DNA of 64,000 bases from Megasphaera vaginalis (ex Bordigoni et al. 2020) (GTDB lineage Bacteria; Bacillota; Negativicutes; Veillonellales; Megasphaeraceae), in assembly GCF_900240295.1 (NCBI RefSeq), contig NZ_OEQB01000001.1, positions 461,352-525,351 on the forward strand. Direction: 5' to 3'. Made by a program: the position numbers and the translations under genes. Of this stretch, positions 53,531 through 63,189 are shown one piece after another; within the stretch, counting starts at the first letter, position 1, and each line of letters begins with the position of its first letter. The notes beneath the pieces are model-generated. The model saw nothing but the letters and a program-made list of their open reading frames with translations, was not told where the DNA came from and ran no database searches.

Positions 53531-54373
53531 CTAGTTCACCTCTTCCTTGCTAACGCTGCGAAGCAGGGTTATTTCCGCGGCATAGCCTTCCAGATCATTG
53601 GGTGTTTCCAAATAAAAGGGCAAATGACGCAGCGCCTCATGATTAACAATGGCAGTAAACGCCTGCAGACCGATATGACCGTGTCCGATTTTTTCATGAC
53701 GGTCTTTATGACTGCCCAGCGGATTCTTGCTGTCATTGATATGGACCGCGAGCAGCCGCTGCAAGCCAATGCGCTTATCGAAGGCGGTCAACACGTCGTC
53801 AAGATGATCGACGATGTCATAGCCGCCGTCAAAAACATGACACGTGTCCAGGCAGATGCCCAACTTATCGTTATGCACGGCGCCGTCAAGAATAGCGGCC
53901 AATTCTTCAAAGGTGCGCCCCACTTCCGTTCCTTTTCCCGCCATCGTTTCCAACAGCACCGTCGTCTTCTGCGCTCCCGTCATGGTCCGATTGAGCATGT
54001 CGATAATATAGGCCGAAGCCGCTTCGCTGCCTTGTCCTACGTGATTACCGGGATGAAAATTATAGCGACAGCGCTCGACATATTCCAGGCGCCGCAGATC
54101 GTCCGCCATCGCTTCAACGGCGAAATCTCGCGTTTTTTTCGACAGTGAACAACCATTCAGCGTATACGGGGCATGAGCTAAAATGGGCGCAAAATGATGT
54201 CTATCCATAAAGATATTCAATTGCTCCATGTCTTTTATGTCTAAGGGCCGAACCTTACTGCCCCGGGGATTACGGGAAAAAAATTGAAACGTATCGGCGC
54301 CAATGGCAAGCGCTTCCCGTCCCATATGCAAAAAACCTTTCGACACCGATAAATGACAACCTATATGAAGCAT
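53531..54373 (-). CDS. nfo: Endonuclease IV (apurinic/apyrimidinic)
   Basis: 280 aa, TIM-barrel AP endonuclease with three metal ions. Seen: IGCHLSVSKGF, HAPYTLNGCS, YNFHPGNHVGQG, LLETMAGKGTEVG, GICLDTCHVFDGG, HINDSKNPLGSHKDRHEKIGHG (partly quoted) and FYLETPN. Good GAGGGGAGGAG site. First gene of the nfo-sbcD-sbcC repair unit. Confidence 0.97.
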   Translation of the reverse strand: MLHIGCHLSVSKGFLHMGREALAIGADTFQFFSRNPRGSKVRPLDIKDMEQLNIFMDRHHFAPILAHAPYTLNGCSLSKKTRDFAVEAMADDLRRLEYVERCRYNFHPGNHVGQGSEAASAYIIDMLNRTMTGAQKTTVLLETMAGKGTEVGRTFEELAAILDGAVHNDKLGICLDTCHVFDGGYDIVDHLDDVLTAFDKRIGLQRLLAVHINDSKNPLGSHKDRHEKIGHGHIGLQAFTAIVNHEALRHLPFYLETPNDLEGYAAEITLLRSVSKEEVN

Positions 54374-54434
54374 CTTCGCTCCTCCCCTCGTTACAATATA
54401 TGCAAAAGTATAACATGAAATACGGGCAAACAAA

Positions 54435-54468
54435 AAGGACTGCCGCAGAATGCTCCGCAGCAGTCCTT
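54435..54468 (-). terminator. Terminator of the perR-like gene
   Basis: Stem AAGGACTGC-GC / GC-GCAGTCCTT with U-run on the minus strand. Confidence 0.9.
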
Positions 54469-54476
54469 CTTCTTCC

Positions 54477-54890
54477 CTATTTTTGTTTTGTCAGGCACTC
54501 AGGGCAAATACCTGTAAATGATACGGTGACCGAATCTATTTGGTACCCCGTTTTTTCAGCCGCCTCATGGGACAGCTGATCTTGATCAATCTCAATGTCC
54601 CTGATACGGTTACATTGAGAACAACGGACATGTGCATGAGGCTCTGTATTGTAATCATAGCGATGGGCATCCTCTTCACACTGCAAAATCTGAACGACGC
54701 CGATCTTGGCAAAAATCTCCATCGTTTTATAGACGGTTGCCAAACTCATGGAAGGATATTTAGGCTGCAGTTCCTTATAAATCACTTCCGCATTCGGATG
54801 GGTCAGATTATGATCAATCACATCATAAACAGCTAAACGCTGTGGCGTTACTTTATACCCATGTTCCCGCAATACTTCAGCAATATTCAT
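54477..54890 (-). CDS. perR: Fur-family regulator, PerR-like
   Basis: 137 aa. Winged helix with GYKVTPQRLAVYDVI and PSMSLATVYKTMEIF. Regulatory metal site HRYDYNTEPHAHVRC: the Asp where iron-sensing Fur has Glu points to peroxide-sensing PerR. Structural zinc CSQCN and CPEC. The chosen ATG has GGAGG upstream. Adjacent to DNA repair genes nfo and sbcCD, in keeping with an oxidative-stress role. The AT-rich region before it has only imperfect PerR-box resemblance. Confidence 0.85.
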   Translation of the reverse strand: MNIAEVLREHGYKVTPQRLAVYDVIDHNLTHPNAEVIYKELQPKYPSMSLATVYKTMEIFAKIGVVQILQCEEDAHRYDYNTEPHAHVRCSQCNRIRDIEIDQDQLSHEAAEKTGYQIDSVTVSFTGICPECLTKQK

Positions 54891-55028
54891 CCGTAGCTCC
54901 TCCTTTCCCTTTATCGTCTCAAAACCATTCCTCTTTGCCAATGAATATTAATTGACAAATCCCCTTATTAAATTGTAATGGTTATTAAGAAAATTTTCAA
55001 TGTTTTTTGAGAATTTTTTTTATTGAAT

Positions 55029-55057
55029 TTGACTGTACCCATCTCTCCTCATATAAT
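55029..55057 (+). promoter_or_regulatory. Promoter of tex
   Basis: TTGACT-N17-TATAAT, about 24 bp before the start codon; very short leader. Confidence 0.85.
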
Positions 55058-55080
55058 GGTGATCTGAAAGGAGTCTGTCC

Positions 55081-57273
55081 ATGAATCAAATCGAAGTCAT
55101 ACGGCGTATCGCCACCATGTTGTCGCTCCGCCCAAACCAAGTGGAAACGGCATTAAACCTGTTTGCACAGGGAAATACCGTGCCCTTTATCGCCCGCTAC
55201 CGGAAAGAAGCCACGCAGCTTCTCGACGAAGTACAACTGCGGCAAATAAGGGAACGATATGCCTACGAAGAAAAGCTGGCCCGCCGTAAGGAGACCGTTC
55301 GCCAAGCACTGGCCGCGCAAAACGCCTTAACGGAAGATTTGGCCGACGCATTGGCTGCCGCCTGCGTTCTCCAAGATGTAGAAGACCTGTACCGGCCATT
55401 CAAACCAACAAGGCGGACGAAAGCGGCGGCGGCTCGCGAAGCCGGTCTGAAACCGCTGGCCGAATTGTTTCGCAAACAGGTAAAAAACGGTCCGCCGCCG
55501 GAAAAGGCTGCCGAATCCTATCTGACGAATACCGTGAAAACAGCAGACGCGGCCATTCAGGGAGCGATGTACATCTTGTCCGAAGATCTCGCGGGAAACA
55601 GTACTTATCGCCGCTATCTGCGCGAAGAGCTATGGAAAACGGCCAGACTGTCCTGTACCCTCACCGTTGCCGACGCAGAAGCCGGACCGATGCTGACCTA
55701 TAAAAATTTCAACGAAAAAATCCGTCGATTACCGGGATATCGGATGCTGGCCATTAACCGCGGCGAAGCGCAAAAATTGTTGAAATCGGTATTACAAACT
55801 GATACGGACAAGCACATTGCGCATTTGGTTGGCATGATCATCAGCGGCCCGTCTCCTTATGCGGAAATCCTGAAAGATGCGGCAAAAGACAGTTATCAAC
55901 GTCTCATTTTCCCGCAACTGGAACGGGAGATCCGCAGCGAACTGACAGCCAGTGCCGAAAAGCAGGCTATCAGCGTCTTCGCAGACAATCTGCGCAGTCT
56001 CCTTTTACAACCTCCATTTGCGGGACAAGTCATTATGGGCCTTGATCCCGGCTACCGGACAGGCTGCAAATGCGCCGTCATTGATGCGACGGGAAAGGTA
56101 TTGGATCACGGCACTTATCACCTTGTCGGTTCAAAAAAACAACAACAGGATGCCGCCGAGGCTCTGACCGCCTGGGTTAAAAAACACGGTATCACCTTAA
56201 TCTCCATCGGCAACGGAACAGCTTCCTACGAAACGGAGCAATTCGTTTCCCATTTAATTCAGCATGGCAATCTTACCTGTTCCTATATGATTACCAATGA
56301 AGCCGGTGCTTCCGTTTATTCCGCTTCGATGTTGGCCCGCGAAGAGCTTCCCGATCTCGACGTAACGATCCGCGGCGCCGTTTCTATTGCCCGTCGAATA
56401 CAAGATCCCCTTGCGGAAGCCGTAAAGATCGATCCGAAAGCCATCGGCGTAGGGCAATATCAGCATGACGTCGATCAAAAGATGCTCTCCGCTGCCCTGG
56501 ACGACGTCGTCGAATCTGTCGTCAACGCTGTCGGCGTCGACTTGAACACGGCATCTGCCGCCTTGTTGCGTCATGTTGCGGGATTGACGGCGACAACGGC
56601 AGCCAATATCGTTGCCTATCGGAAGAAAAACGGCCCTTTCCGTAATCGGCAGGATTTGAACGCCGTTCCACGTCTGGGACCGTCGACGTTTATGCAGTGC
56701 GCCGGCTTTCTCCGCATCAAAGACGGCGAAGAACCGCTTGACAATACAGCCGTCCACCCCGAATCATACGCATTGGCCAAAAAAATTCTACAGCACTGCG
56801 GCATTCATCACGAAGAACGGGAGGACACCGCCGCATTACATTTGCTGCAAAGCAAACTGCCACCAAATGCGACTGCGGCATTAGCCGAAAAACTCCATGC
56901 AGGCGAACCGACAATTCGCGATATTCTCGCTGAATTGTGTAAGCCGGGTCGTGATCTCCGCGACACGATGCCGCAACCGCTGACGCGACAAAAGATACTC
57001 TCCCTCGACGAACTGCAAATAGGAACGACTGTCCGCGGTACAGTGCAAAATGTCGTCGATTTCGGCGCCTTTGTCGATTTCGGATTAAAAACGCCGGGTC
57101 TCGTGCACCGCTCCAAACTTTGCAGAAAGCCATTCTGCCATCCCTTAGATGTCGTCCGCGTCGGTGATATTGTTGATGCCGTAATCGTAGCCGTTGATTC
57201 CCGAAGAGGTCGCATCAGTCTTTCCATGACGGATGTCGCGAACAACGATACTGGAAAAACAACCTGCAAATGA
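55081..57273 (+). CDS. tex: Tex-family RNA-binding transcription accessory protein
   Basis: 730 aa. N-terminal Tex domain (TVPFIARYRKEATQLLDEVQ), a YqgF-like RNase-H fold (GLDPGYRTGCKCAVID, GNGTASYETEQ), helix-hairpin-helix motifs (SAALLRHVAGLTATTAANIV and LNAVPRLGPSTFMQ) and a C-terminal S1 domain (GTVQNVVDFGAFVDFGLK). Involved in transcription or RNA handling; conserved in most bacteria. Slightly longer than some relatives but complete. Confidence 0.96.
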   Translation: MNQIEVIRRIATMLSLRPNQVETALNLFAQGNTVPFIARYRKEATQLLDEVQLRQIRERYAYEEKLARRKETVRQALAAQNALTEDLADALAAACVLQDVEDLYRPFKPTRRTKAAAAREAGLKPLAELFRKQVKNGPPPEKAAESYLTNTVKTADAAIQGAMYILSEDLAGNSTYRRYLREELWKTARLSCTLTVADAEAGPMLTYKNFNEKIRRLPGYRMLAINRGEAQKLLKSVLQTDTDKHIAHLVGMIISGPSPYAEILKDAAKDSYQRLIFPQLEREIRSELTASAEKQAISVFADNLRSLLLQPPFAGQVIMGLDPGYRTGCKCAVIDATGKVLDHGTYHLVGSKKQQQDAAEALTAWVKKHGITLISIGNGTASYETEQFVSHLIQHGNLTCSYMITNEAGASVYSASMLAREELPDLDVTIRGAVSIARRIQDPLAEAVKIDPKAIGVGQYQHDVDQKMLSAALDDVVESVVNAVGVDLNTASAALLRHVAGLTATTAANIVAYRKKNGPFRNRQDLNAVPRLGPSTFMQCAGFLRIKDGEEPLDNTAVHPESYALAKKILQHCGIHHEEREDTAALHLLQSKLPPNATAALAEKLHAGEPTIRDILAELCKPGRDLRDTMPQPLTRQKILSLDELQIGTTVRGTVQNVVDFGAFVDFGLKTPGLVHRSKLCRKPFCHPLDVVRVGDIVDAVIVAVDSRRGRISLSMTDVANNDTGKTTCK

Positions 57274-57353
57274 GACGCTGACAATACACGCTATCCACCT
57301 GCATATGGGAATTTGACCGCTCCTCTCCGTTACAAAGAGAAAACCAATCGTAT

Positions 57354-57404
57354 TGTTCAATAAATGGTGTCGCAGCGGTTCGCTGCGACACCATTTATTG
57401 AACA
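57354..57404. repeat. 51-bp perfect palindrome
   Basis: Two perfect 24-bp arms with a 3-nt loop between tex and the tRNA-Ser gene. No U-run follows on either strand, so it is not a normal intrinsic terminator; it may be a repeat element or a strong transcript hairpin. Confidence 0.85.
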
Positions 57405-57411
57405 GGCAACT

Positions 57412-57437
57412 AAAAAAAGGGCCTGCAAATGCAGACC
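57412..57437 (-). terminator. Terminator of the tRNA unit
   Basis: Stem AGGGTCTGC / GCAGGCCCT with an ATTT loop and a run of seven U on the minus strand. Confidence 0.88.
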
Positions 57438-57450
57438 CTATCTCATTTAC

Positions 57451-57542
57451 TGGCGGAGAGAGTGGGATTTGAACCCACGGTAGAACTGTAGCCCTACACA
57501 TGATTTCCAATCATGCTCCTTAAGCCGCTCGGACATCTCTCC
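57451..57542 (-). tRNA. tRNA-Ser (anticodon GGA)
   Basis: 92 nt including the encoded CCA. Acceptor GGAGAGA / TCTCTCC with discriminator G, anticodon loop TTGGAAA, long variable arm and T-arm GGGTTCAAATCCC. Type II cloverleaf, as expected for serine. Confidence 0.97.
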
Positions 57543-57597
57543 ACATTACACATCATTGCACCAATACCCTCGGGATGAATATCCAATGTGTAAAGTA

Positions 57598-57674
57598 TGG
57601 TCGGGGCGACAGGATTTGAACCTGCGACCTCTTAGTCCCGAACCAAGCGCGCTACCAAACTGCGCTACGCCCCG
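57598..57674 (-). tRNA. tRNA-Pro (anticodon CGG)
   Basis: 77 nt including encoded CCA. Acceptor CGGGGCG / CGCCCCG, anticodon loop TTCGGGA so anticodon CGG (codon CCG), T-arm CAGGTTCAAATCCTG. The first base is C, as in other proline tRNAs. Upstream of tRNA-Ser and probably co-transcribed with it. Confidence 0.96.
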
Positions 57675-57709
57675 TTACCTGACTTATATATATTATCAAT
57701 TTTCTAAAA

Positions 57710-58378
57710 TTATGTCAAGTAATAATCAGGCAAGTATTTCCACAACAAACCGCCGGCGACGGTAAGAACAGTTAGTCCCACTTTGATAAAAAGCTCGTTG
57801 CCGGAGGCAAAAGGAAGAGAGAGGTCCGTCGCCACCATGCCGCCCGCCGCCCAACCGAGAATCAGGCCGCCAACGTAGATAAGCGCCGGAAAACGCGTCA
57901 TGATCCGAATAACGACGGTGCTGCCGTAAACGATGATGGGAACGGACACGAGCATACCGAATAATAATAGTCCTAAGTGCCCACCTGTGGCGGCAACAAT
58001 ACCGAGGACGTTATCAAGGCTCATCAGCGCATCAGCGGCGATAATCGTTTTGATCGCTCCCAGCAGCGAATCCTTGGCCGTCACATGCACATTCTCTTGA
58101 GAACGGCCGCCGATCAGCTTGATCCCGATAATGACTAGAAGAATGCCGCCTACGGTCTTCAAATACGGTATCTGGAGCAGCCAAACAACGACGGCCGCCA
58201 TCAGAAAACGCAGGATAATCGCGCCTCCGGTACCGTAAAAAATCGCTTTTTTTTGCAAATCACGAGGCAGATTTTTTGCCGCCATACCGATAATAATCGA
58301 GTTGTCCCCGCCTAAAGCGAGATCGATCAAAATAATATTCATGACGACCCAAATATCTGAAATGATTTCTGTACCCAA
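57710..58378 (-). CDS. TerC-family membrane protein (YjbE/YceF type)
   Basis: 222 aa, seven or so helices. Acidic membrane motif [15 protein letters not shown] and later [16 protein letters not shown] are hallmarks; relatives export manganese or help metalate exported enzymes. It starts with TTG, preceded by GGAGAAGG. No yybP-ykoY manganese riboswitch is visible in its leader region. Confidence 0.92.
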   Translation of the reverse strand: MGTEIISDIWVVMNIILIDLALGGDNSIIIGMAAKNLPRDLQKKAIFYGTGGAIILRFLMAAVVVWLLQIPYLKTVGGILLVIIGIKLIGGRSQENVHVTAKDSLLGAIKTIIAADALMSLDNVLGIVAATGGHLGLLLFGMLVSVPIIVYGSTVVIRIMTRFPALIYVGGLILGWAAGGMVATDLSLPFASGNELFIKVGLTVLTVAGGLLWKYLPDYYLT

Positions 58379-58412
58379 TTACCTTCTCCTTTATATAATG
58401 GACTGATGTTTT

Positions 58413-58441
58413 ATTATAGCAGAAAAGAGGACAGTCTACAA
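58413..58441 (-). promoter_or_regulatory. Promoter of the terC-like gene
   Basis: TTGTAG-N17-TATAAT with an extended TG before the -10, minus strand, leading to a 30-40 nt leader. Confidence 0.75.
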
Positions 58442-58690
58442 TCAACGATCCCGTACCACTCCTGTCAGCAGGAAATGATTCGCATCCCTGCAAGTCTGCA
58501 TGGCGGCAATGTATAAAAGGAAAAAAACGACTGCCGCAAAAGAAAGGCCTCGTCAATTTTTCAGAAGCAGCAGCCGACGCCTGCTATCGCCAAAACAGGC
58601 CGCCGGTGGGTACTCATCTCCCGCCGTCAAACGCATTTCTGCATCTGTCCTTTTCGCGTTCATCGACGCGCTCTTTTATATCCACAAAAA
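58442..58690. other. Intergenic region between terC and the dehydrogenase gene
   Basis: About 250 bp with GC-rich potential pairing on the minus strand (for example GACGGCGGGAGATGAG with CCACCGGCGGCC). No gene or known RNA recognised; upstream of the terC promoter. Confidence 0.4.
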
Positions 58691-58691
58691 A

Positions 58692-58723
58692 GGAAGCCAA
58701 AAGTAATACTACTTTTGGCTTCC
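58692..58723 (-). terminator. Terminator of the D-lactate/glycolate dehydrogenase gene
   Basis: Perfect 14-bp stem GGAAGCCAAAAGTA and complement, 4-nt loop, U-run on the minus strand. Confidence 0.93.
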
Positions 58724-58745
58724 TCGTCTTCGGCATAATCAGTAA

Positions 58746-60164
58746 TTATTCGACAGGAACTTCCTCGTTAATGCTGACAACTTTGCCGGGATTCATGATG
58801 TTTTTCGGATCAATAGCTTTCTTGACAGCCTTCATCAGTTTCAATTCAACGGGATCCATGTATTCAGCCATCAGCGCCGCACGTTTGTAGCCGATGCCAT
58901 GTTCGCCGGAAAGATGCCCGTTAAGCTGATATACCAGCGTATAGATTTCCTTTTGGATCTGCGGAAGCATTTCTTCCCATTCTTCCTGTGTCCGGTCATC
59001 TTTCAAGATATCAATATGCACATTACCGTCGCCGCAATGACCGGCACAGTGCATAGCAACCTTGTATTTATCGGCCAAACGGGAAATCTGCTGTACTGCC
59101 TGCGGAATATCCGTCATCGGAACGACGATATCTTCCATGGAGAAGACCAGGCTGCGGGCACGGTCGGCTTCAAGATATGCCTTACGCGATTTCCAGATAA
59201 CGGCGGGATTGGCAACGAGAACATCGAGAGCATTGTTTTCACGAGCCAATTCGTCGATCTTTTCACACTGTTCGTCGAGCAGATCTTCGCTGTCACCGGC
59301 AATCTGAATGATAATGTAGTTGCCTACGTCGGAATGCTGCAACGTTTCGCCTAAGAATATTTCAACCTGTTTAATGGACGCGTTATCCATGAATTCCACA
59401 CAAACAGGGCTGATGCCGGCGCTCATGACCTTCGGCGTCAACGCGATAGCATCATCAAGGTTGTCGAATACAGCCAGGAGATCCATCTGGCATTTCGGCA
59501 GGGCAACGAGTTTGAGGATGATCTTCGTAATGATACCGAGAGTTCCTTCAGCCCCGATATACAGGTGCATCAAGCTGTAGCCTGTTGCATTTTTACGGAA
59601 CTTGCCGCCCAACATGACAACTTCGCCCGTCGGCGTAACAACTTCGATACCCATAACCTGATCACGTGTTACCCCATATTTTACGGCGCGGTTACCGCCG
59701 GCATTGGTAGCAACGTTACCGCCGATGAAACAGGAGTCCCCGCTGCAGGGATCGCCGCCGTAGAAAAGACCTTCATCTTTGACTGCATTCTGGAGATTTG
59801 TCGTCGTAACGCCCGGTTCCGTAACACAGACCATGTTGTCCTTGTCGATTTCAAGGATCTTATTCATTCTTTCAATGGAAATAATAACGCCGCCGAAAAT
59901 AGCAACGGCACCGGCAGCCAGACCGGTACCGGCGGCACGGGGAACCATGACAATGTCATTGTCATAACATAATTTAACCACTTTGGAAACTTCTTCCGTC
60001 GTAGCAGGCAAGACGACGACCTGCGCTTCTTTCATATAATGAGGATCCGTTACTTCATCATGGGAATAGGGATCAAGTTTATCCTTATCCGTATAGACGA
60101 ATTTTTCACCGACAATTTTCTTTAATTCTTCAATAATTTCCGGGGTGACTTTTCCTTTTGCCAT
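58746..60164 (-). CDS. FAD-linked D-lactate/glycolate dehydrogenase (GlcD/Dld2 type)
   Basis: 472 aa, VAO/PCMH flavoprotein. FAD domain: VPRAAGTGLAAGAVAIFGG, NVATNAGGNRAVKYGVTRDQ and TPTGEV; C-terminal substrate domain with HCAGHCGDGNVHIDIL and LSGEHGIGYKR, which bind the hydroxy acid. In lactate-using Veillonellaceae such enzymes oxidise D-lactate with electron-transferring flavoprotein; no ETF gene is beside this one. Monocistronic. Confidence 0.9.
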   Translation of the reverse strand: MAKGKVTPEIIEELKKIVGEKFVYTDKDKLDPYSHDEVTDPHYMKEAQVVVLPATTEEVSKVVKLCYDNDIVMVPRAAGTGLAAGAVAIFGGVIISIERMNKILEIDKDNMVCVTEPGVTTTNLQNAVKDEGLFYGGDPCSGDSCFIGGNVATNAGGNRAVKYGVTRDQVMGIEVVTPTGEVVMLGGKFRKNATGYSLMHLYIGAEGTLGIITKIILKLVALPKCQMDLLAVFDNLDDAIALTPKVMSAGISPVCVEFMDNASIKQVEIFLGETLQHSDVGNYIIIQIAGDSEDLLDEQCEKIDELARENNALDVLVANPAVIWKSRKAYLEADRARSLVFSMEDIVVPMTDIPQAVQQISRLADKYKVAMHCAGHCGDGNVHIDILKDDRTQEEWEEMLPQIQKEIYTLVYQLNGHLSGEHGIGYKRAALMAEYMDPVELKLMKAVKKAIDPKNIMNPGKVVSINEEVPVE

Positions 60165-60694
60165 AACACATTACCTCCAATTAAAAATAGTGTTAACCAT
60201 AGTATCTCTTCACGAGAAGAAGGGACCTTCCCGTTTAAGACAACATCGCATAGTGTTGTAATGATAAAACCGGCAGAACGCGAAATACATTACCGACGAA
60301 ACGTACACCAGAACCGATAACCATCAGTTATCCCGGTGAATAGTCCTTTATCAAAGAGCCTGATTCCGATTGGCCTTACATTTTTATATGCATGCAAAGC
60401 AAAGCGACTACTGCTTATATATATTTACACATTCTTTATCCGATTTATTTTACATCATTATTATACTGCCTTCCTACAAACAAGTAAATTACATTCCGGC
60501 ATTCTCTATATATCCGTTTCGTAATGCGAACGATTTTGCTATGATTTTTTTATATAATGTCATTATTATTTTATTTTCTCATCTATTATTTCATTACTTT
60601 TTTAACAATATACTTTTAATGTAATTTTTATTATTACTTTTTATCATATATCCACTTTTTTAGTCGTTCAAACGTCTGTCATTCTCCTGATATC
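60165..60694. other. AT-rich intergenic region
   Basis: About 530 bp. The part nearest 60200 holds the dehydrogenase promoter and ribosome-binding region (no convincing hexamer pair picked). Further right it is AT-rich with only short frames and no recognisable gene or RNA. Confidence 0.5.
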
Positions 60695-60744
60695 AAAAAA
60701 CAGTGAATAAGTCTTTTGATGGAAAGACTTGTTCGCTGTTTTTT
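60695..60744 (-). terminator. Terminator of proC
   Basis: 22-bp arms (starting AAAAAACAGTGAATAAG) with two wobbles and a 6-nt loop, U-run on the minus strand. Confidence 0.93.
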
Positions 60745-60755
60745 GAATTTTTATT

Positions 60756-61559
60756 TTAAATTTTCTTATTTTTTTCCGCCGAAGCTTCAACGGCCGCCAT
60801 TACGGCAGCCCGCAAGCCCTGTTCTTCCAGAACCTTGACAGCTGCAATCGTCGTACCGCCGGGAGAGCAAACGGCATCTTTCAACTCGCCCGGATGTTTT
60901 TGACTTTCCAACACAAGCTTAGCCGCTCCCAGTACGGTCTGCGCAGCAAATGTATAAGCCTGCCGTCGCGGCATCCCTTCCAGCACGGCGCCGTCTGCCA
61001 AGGCTTCAATAAACAGATAGACATAGGCCGGCCCGCTGCCGCTGAGACCGCAAACGGCATCCATCATTGCTTCTTCCACCACTTCTGCTTTGCCGAAAGA
61101 AGCAAACAACGTCTTTACGTCTTCCATTTCCGTTTCCGTTACAGAGGCATTTGCCGTCAATGCCGTCATACCTTCCCCGACGAGAGCAGGCGTATTCGGC
61201 ATCGAGCGAATCAGTTTGCACGTTTTCCCGAGTCCTTCCGCCATACGCTGCAATGTTACCCCTGCCGCAACAGAGAGAACAACAGTCCCTTCAGATACCG
61301 TATTTCTCAATTCCGCCAAAACTGCCGGCATGGCATACGGTTTAACAGCCAGAATAATCAACTCCGCCTGTGCTGCCAGCGCTTGCAGGGAAGACAACAC
61401 TGTCCCGCCGCCTGCCGACAGGGCAACTTGTTCCGCTTTTTCCCGATGCCGATTGTACAGGAAAAGGTTATCTCCCGTAATCAGTCCGGAAGAAATGATC
61501 CCCGCTGCGATCGCCTGCCCCATGTTGCCGGTACCGCAGATTCCGACCCGCTTAAACAT
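60756..61559 (-). CDS. proC: Pyrroline-5-carboxylate reductase
   Basis: 267 aa, last step of proline synthesis. N-terminal Rossmann motif GICGTGNMGQAIAAG, the signature GLSGSGPAYVYLFIEALADG, and the C-terminal CSPGGTTIAAVKVLE. The ATG with GGGAG at 9 nt is used; an upstream extension is unsupported. Confidence 0.97.
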   Translation of the reverse strand: MFKRVGICGTGNMGQAIAAGIISSGLITGDNLFLYNRHREKAEQVALSAGGGTVLSSLQALAAQAELIILAVKPYAMPAVLAELRNTVSEGTVVLSVAAGVTLQRMAEGLGKTCKLIRSMPNTPALVGEGMTALTANASVTETEMEDVKTLFASFGKAEVVEEAMMDAVCGLSGSGPAYVYLFIEALADGAVLEGMPRRQAYTFAAQTVLGAAKLVLESQKHPGELKDAVCSPGGTTIAAVKVLEEQGLRAAVMAAVEASAEKNKKI

Positions 61560-61584
61560 GAAATCCCACTCCCTTTCATAGACA

Positions 61585-61620
61585 GAAGGTGTCGGCACAG
61601 TCTCCTATACCGACACCTTC
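61585..61620 (-). terminator. Terminator of the aminotransferase gene
   Basis: Stem GAAGGTGTCGG / CCGACACCTTC on the minus strand with a 14-nt loop; it precedes proC, which therefore is separately expressed or read through. Confidence 0.8.
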
Positions 61621-61625
61621 ATTAC

Positions 61626-62879
61626 TTATTGCTGCGCGCCGGCAGCATCTACGGCCTTTTTAATTTTCGCGGCCAGTCCTTTGATCTTTTTCTTGGATAC
61701 GGAACATACGGCAAGGCGTATCCCCTTACCCAAGGGAACGAGGAAGATATGCTCTTTTTCCAGCAAATCACAAACAGCCTGCGAACCGGTCATCGGAATC
61801 GTGATAAAAAAGCCTGACAAATATGGCAAATATTTCAAACCGCATGCATCGGCTTCCGCCATAAACAGATCAGCCCGTTCTTTAATCAATTGGAAATACG
61901 CCGCGCGCTCCCGATCGAGTGCGGCGACCTTCTGCGGATCGCTGCAAATGCGCACCATCGCCTTCATGGCCGAACTGTTGGAATTGGACCACGTTGCACG
62001 GTTGGAATACTGATTGATGGCAACAAATTCGTCAGCCACATCTTCATCAGCTGTAACGGCAATCATCGCCCCCATACGTTGTCCGTACATCGTAAACCCT
62101 TTACTCAGTGTATACGCGACGATAACCAGAAAATTAGCCGGCAAACCGCTGAATTCCTTGAAAAATTTACGGCATTCCTGTTTTTCTCCGCTATAATCCA
62201 GATACGCAACGTCCGGAACGAGGATGACATTCTTTTCCGTCCCGGTAACGGCATTTTTCAAGAAGTCGATGACCTGACGCCATTCTTCAATAGAAAGCGC
62301 AAATCCTGTCGGATTGTTGGCCGGCGAATTCATAATAATAACCGTATTCAGCTGTTTCGCCATCATGGCCGTTACGTGCGCTTTAAAGTCGGCGAAATTG
62401 AAGGAACCTTCGCTGTCCAGTAAAGCAAATTCGCGGAGCTTGCGACCATTATCGAGACACATGGACCCATACGCCCCCCAATGCCAGTCACTGGTCAAGA
62501 TTTCATCGCCGATCTCCGAATAATTATGAATGACATGATGAAGCGCCCCGGAGCCGCCGGAAGTGGCACAAGCCCGAAGAAAACCGTCAGGACGTGATTC
62601 GCCGAAACACTGATCAATGACGGCATCGAGATACTCCGGATAGCCTTGTATCGGCGCGTAAGAAATAATTTCATTATCCGTGAGCGCATGAAAAGCGTCG
62701 CGAACGACATCGAGCATGACCAAATTGCCGTCTTCATCAAGAATGGATCCGACAGTACCGTTAATCACACGGTCGATGCCGATTTCCTTCGCCAACGCAT
62801 TGGCACGGTTATTCGCTCCGAAAATATTATCTTCCGCAAATTTCCCTCTTGCTTGCGGTGCAGCAACACTGTTTACCAT
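61626..62879 (-). CDS. Class I/II PLP-dependent aminotransferase
   Basis: 417 aa, fold type I. Motifs: NSPANNPTGF, VLVPDVAYLDY and the PLP lysine in YTLSKGFTMYGQRMG; small-domain Arg in GIRLAVCSVSK. Closest by sequence feel to aspartate/aromatic aminotransferases of anaerobes; the substrate cannot be fixed. Single gene. Confidence 0.9.
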   Translation of the reverse strand: MVNSVAAPQARGKFAEDNIFGANNRANALAKEIGIDRVINGTVGSILDEDGNLVMLDVVRDAFHALTDNEIISYAPIQGYPEYLDAVIDQCFGESRPDGFLRACATSGGSGALHHVIHNYSEIGDEILTSDWHWGAYGSMCLDNGRKLREFALLDSEGSFNFADFKAHVTAMMAKQLNTVIIMNSPANNPTGFALSIEEWRQVIDFLKNAVTGTEKNVILVPDVAYLDYSGEKQECRKFFKEFSGLPANFLVIVAYTLSKGFTMYGQRMGAMIAVTADEDVADEFVAINQYSNRATWSNSNSSAMKAMVRICSDPQKVAALDRERAAYFQLIKERADLFMAEADACGLKYLPYLSGFFITIPMTGSQAVCDLLEKEHIFLVPLGKGIRLAVCSVSKKKIKGLAAKIKKAVDAAGAQQ

Positions 62880-63071
62880 ACTATCAGCTCCCCTTTTTTG
62901 TTTACAGCTTCATTTATATCACACTTATCAGAAAGTTACAACCGAAAAGCCCGCCACAGCGTCATGTATTCAAAATACACAGGCAGACCTATCGTCATGC
63001 AATTGCGCTCAAGATTAGGTATTCCACCGTTTCCAGTATGCCGCGGATCCGGCTGCAGCACATTTTACGAA
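62880..63071. other. Intergenic region ahead of the aminotransferase
   Basis: About 190 bp with the aminotransferase ribosome-binding region (GGGGAG) at its left end. Possible prophage attachment point, but no duplicated core was found within the window. Confidence 0.4.
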
Positions 63072-63109
63072 AAAACCAAAAACCGCCCAGAAAAAATAAC
63101 TGAGCGGTT
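63072..63109 (-). terminator. Terminator of the phage-like HTH gene unit
   Basis: Stem AACCGCTCAG / CTGGGCGGTT with long U-rich tail on the minus strand. Confidence 0.8.
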
Positions 63110-63189
63110 CCATTCCTGCAGATCTGCAGATCTGCAATACAGATCAACGTTTCGAGAATGCCGATTAGCTTATAAATGCTATCTCTATG

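Noticed and set aside
54950..55020. PerR box in the region before the perR-like gene
   Set aside because: Only an imperfect, indel-containing match; not strong enough to list as a site.
58380..58690. yybP-ykoY manganese riboswitch before the terC-like gene
   Set aside because: The conserved loop sequences are absent, and the promoter at 58413-58441 lies downstream of the structured part, so it would not be in the transcript.
60370..60624. 84-codon plus-strand frame in the AT-rich gap
   Set aside because: Low-complexity Phe/Ile/Tyr composition from AT-rich DNA, no ribosome-binding site.
63115..63140. Tandem CAGATCTG units
   Set aside because: Only two to three short copies; too few for an array or CRISPR and likely chance or minor slippage.
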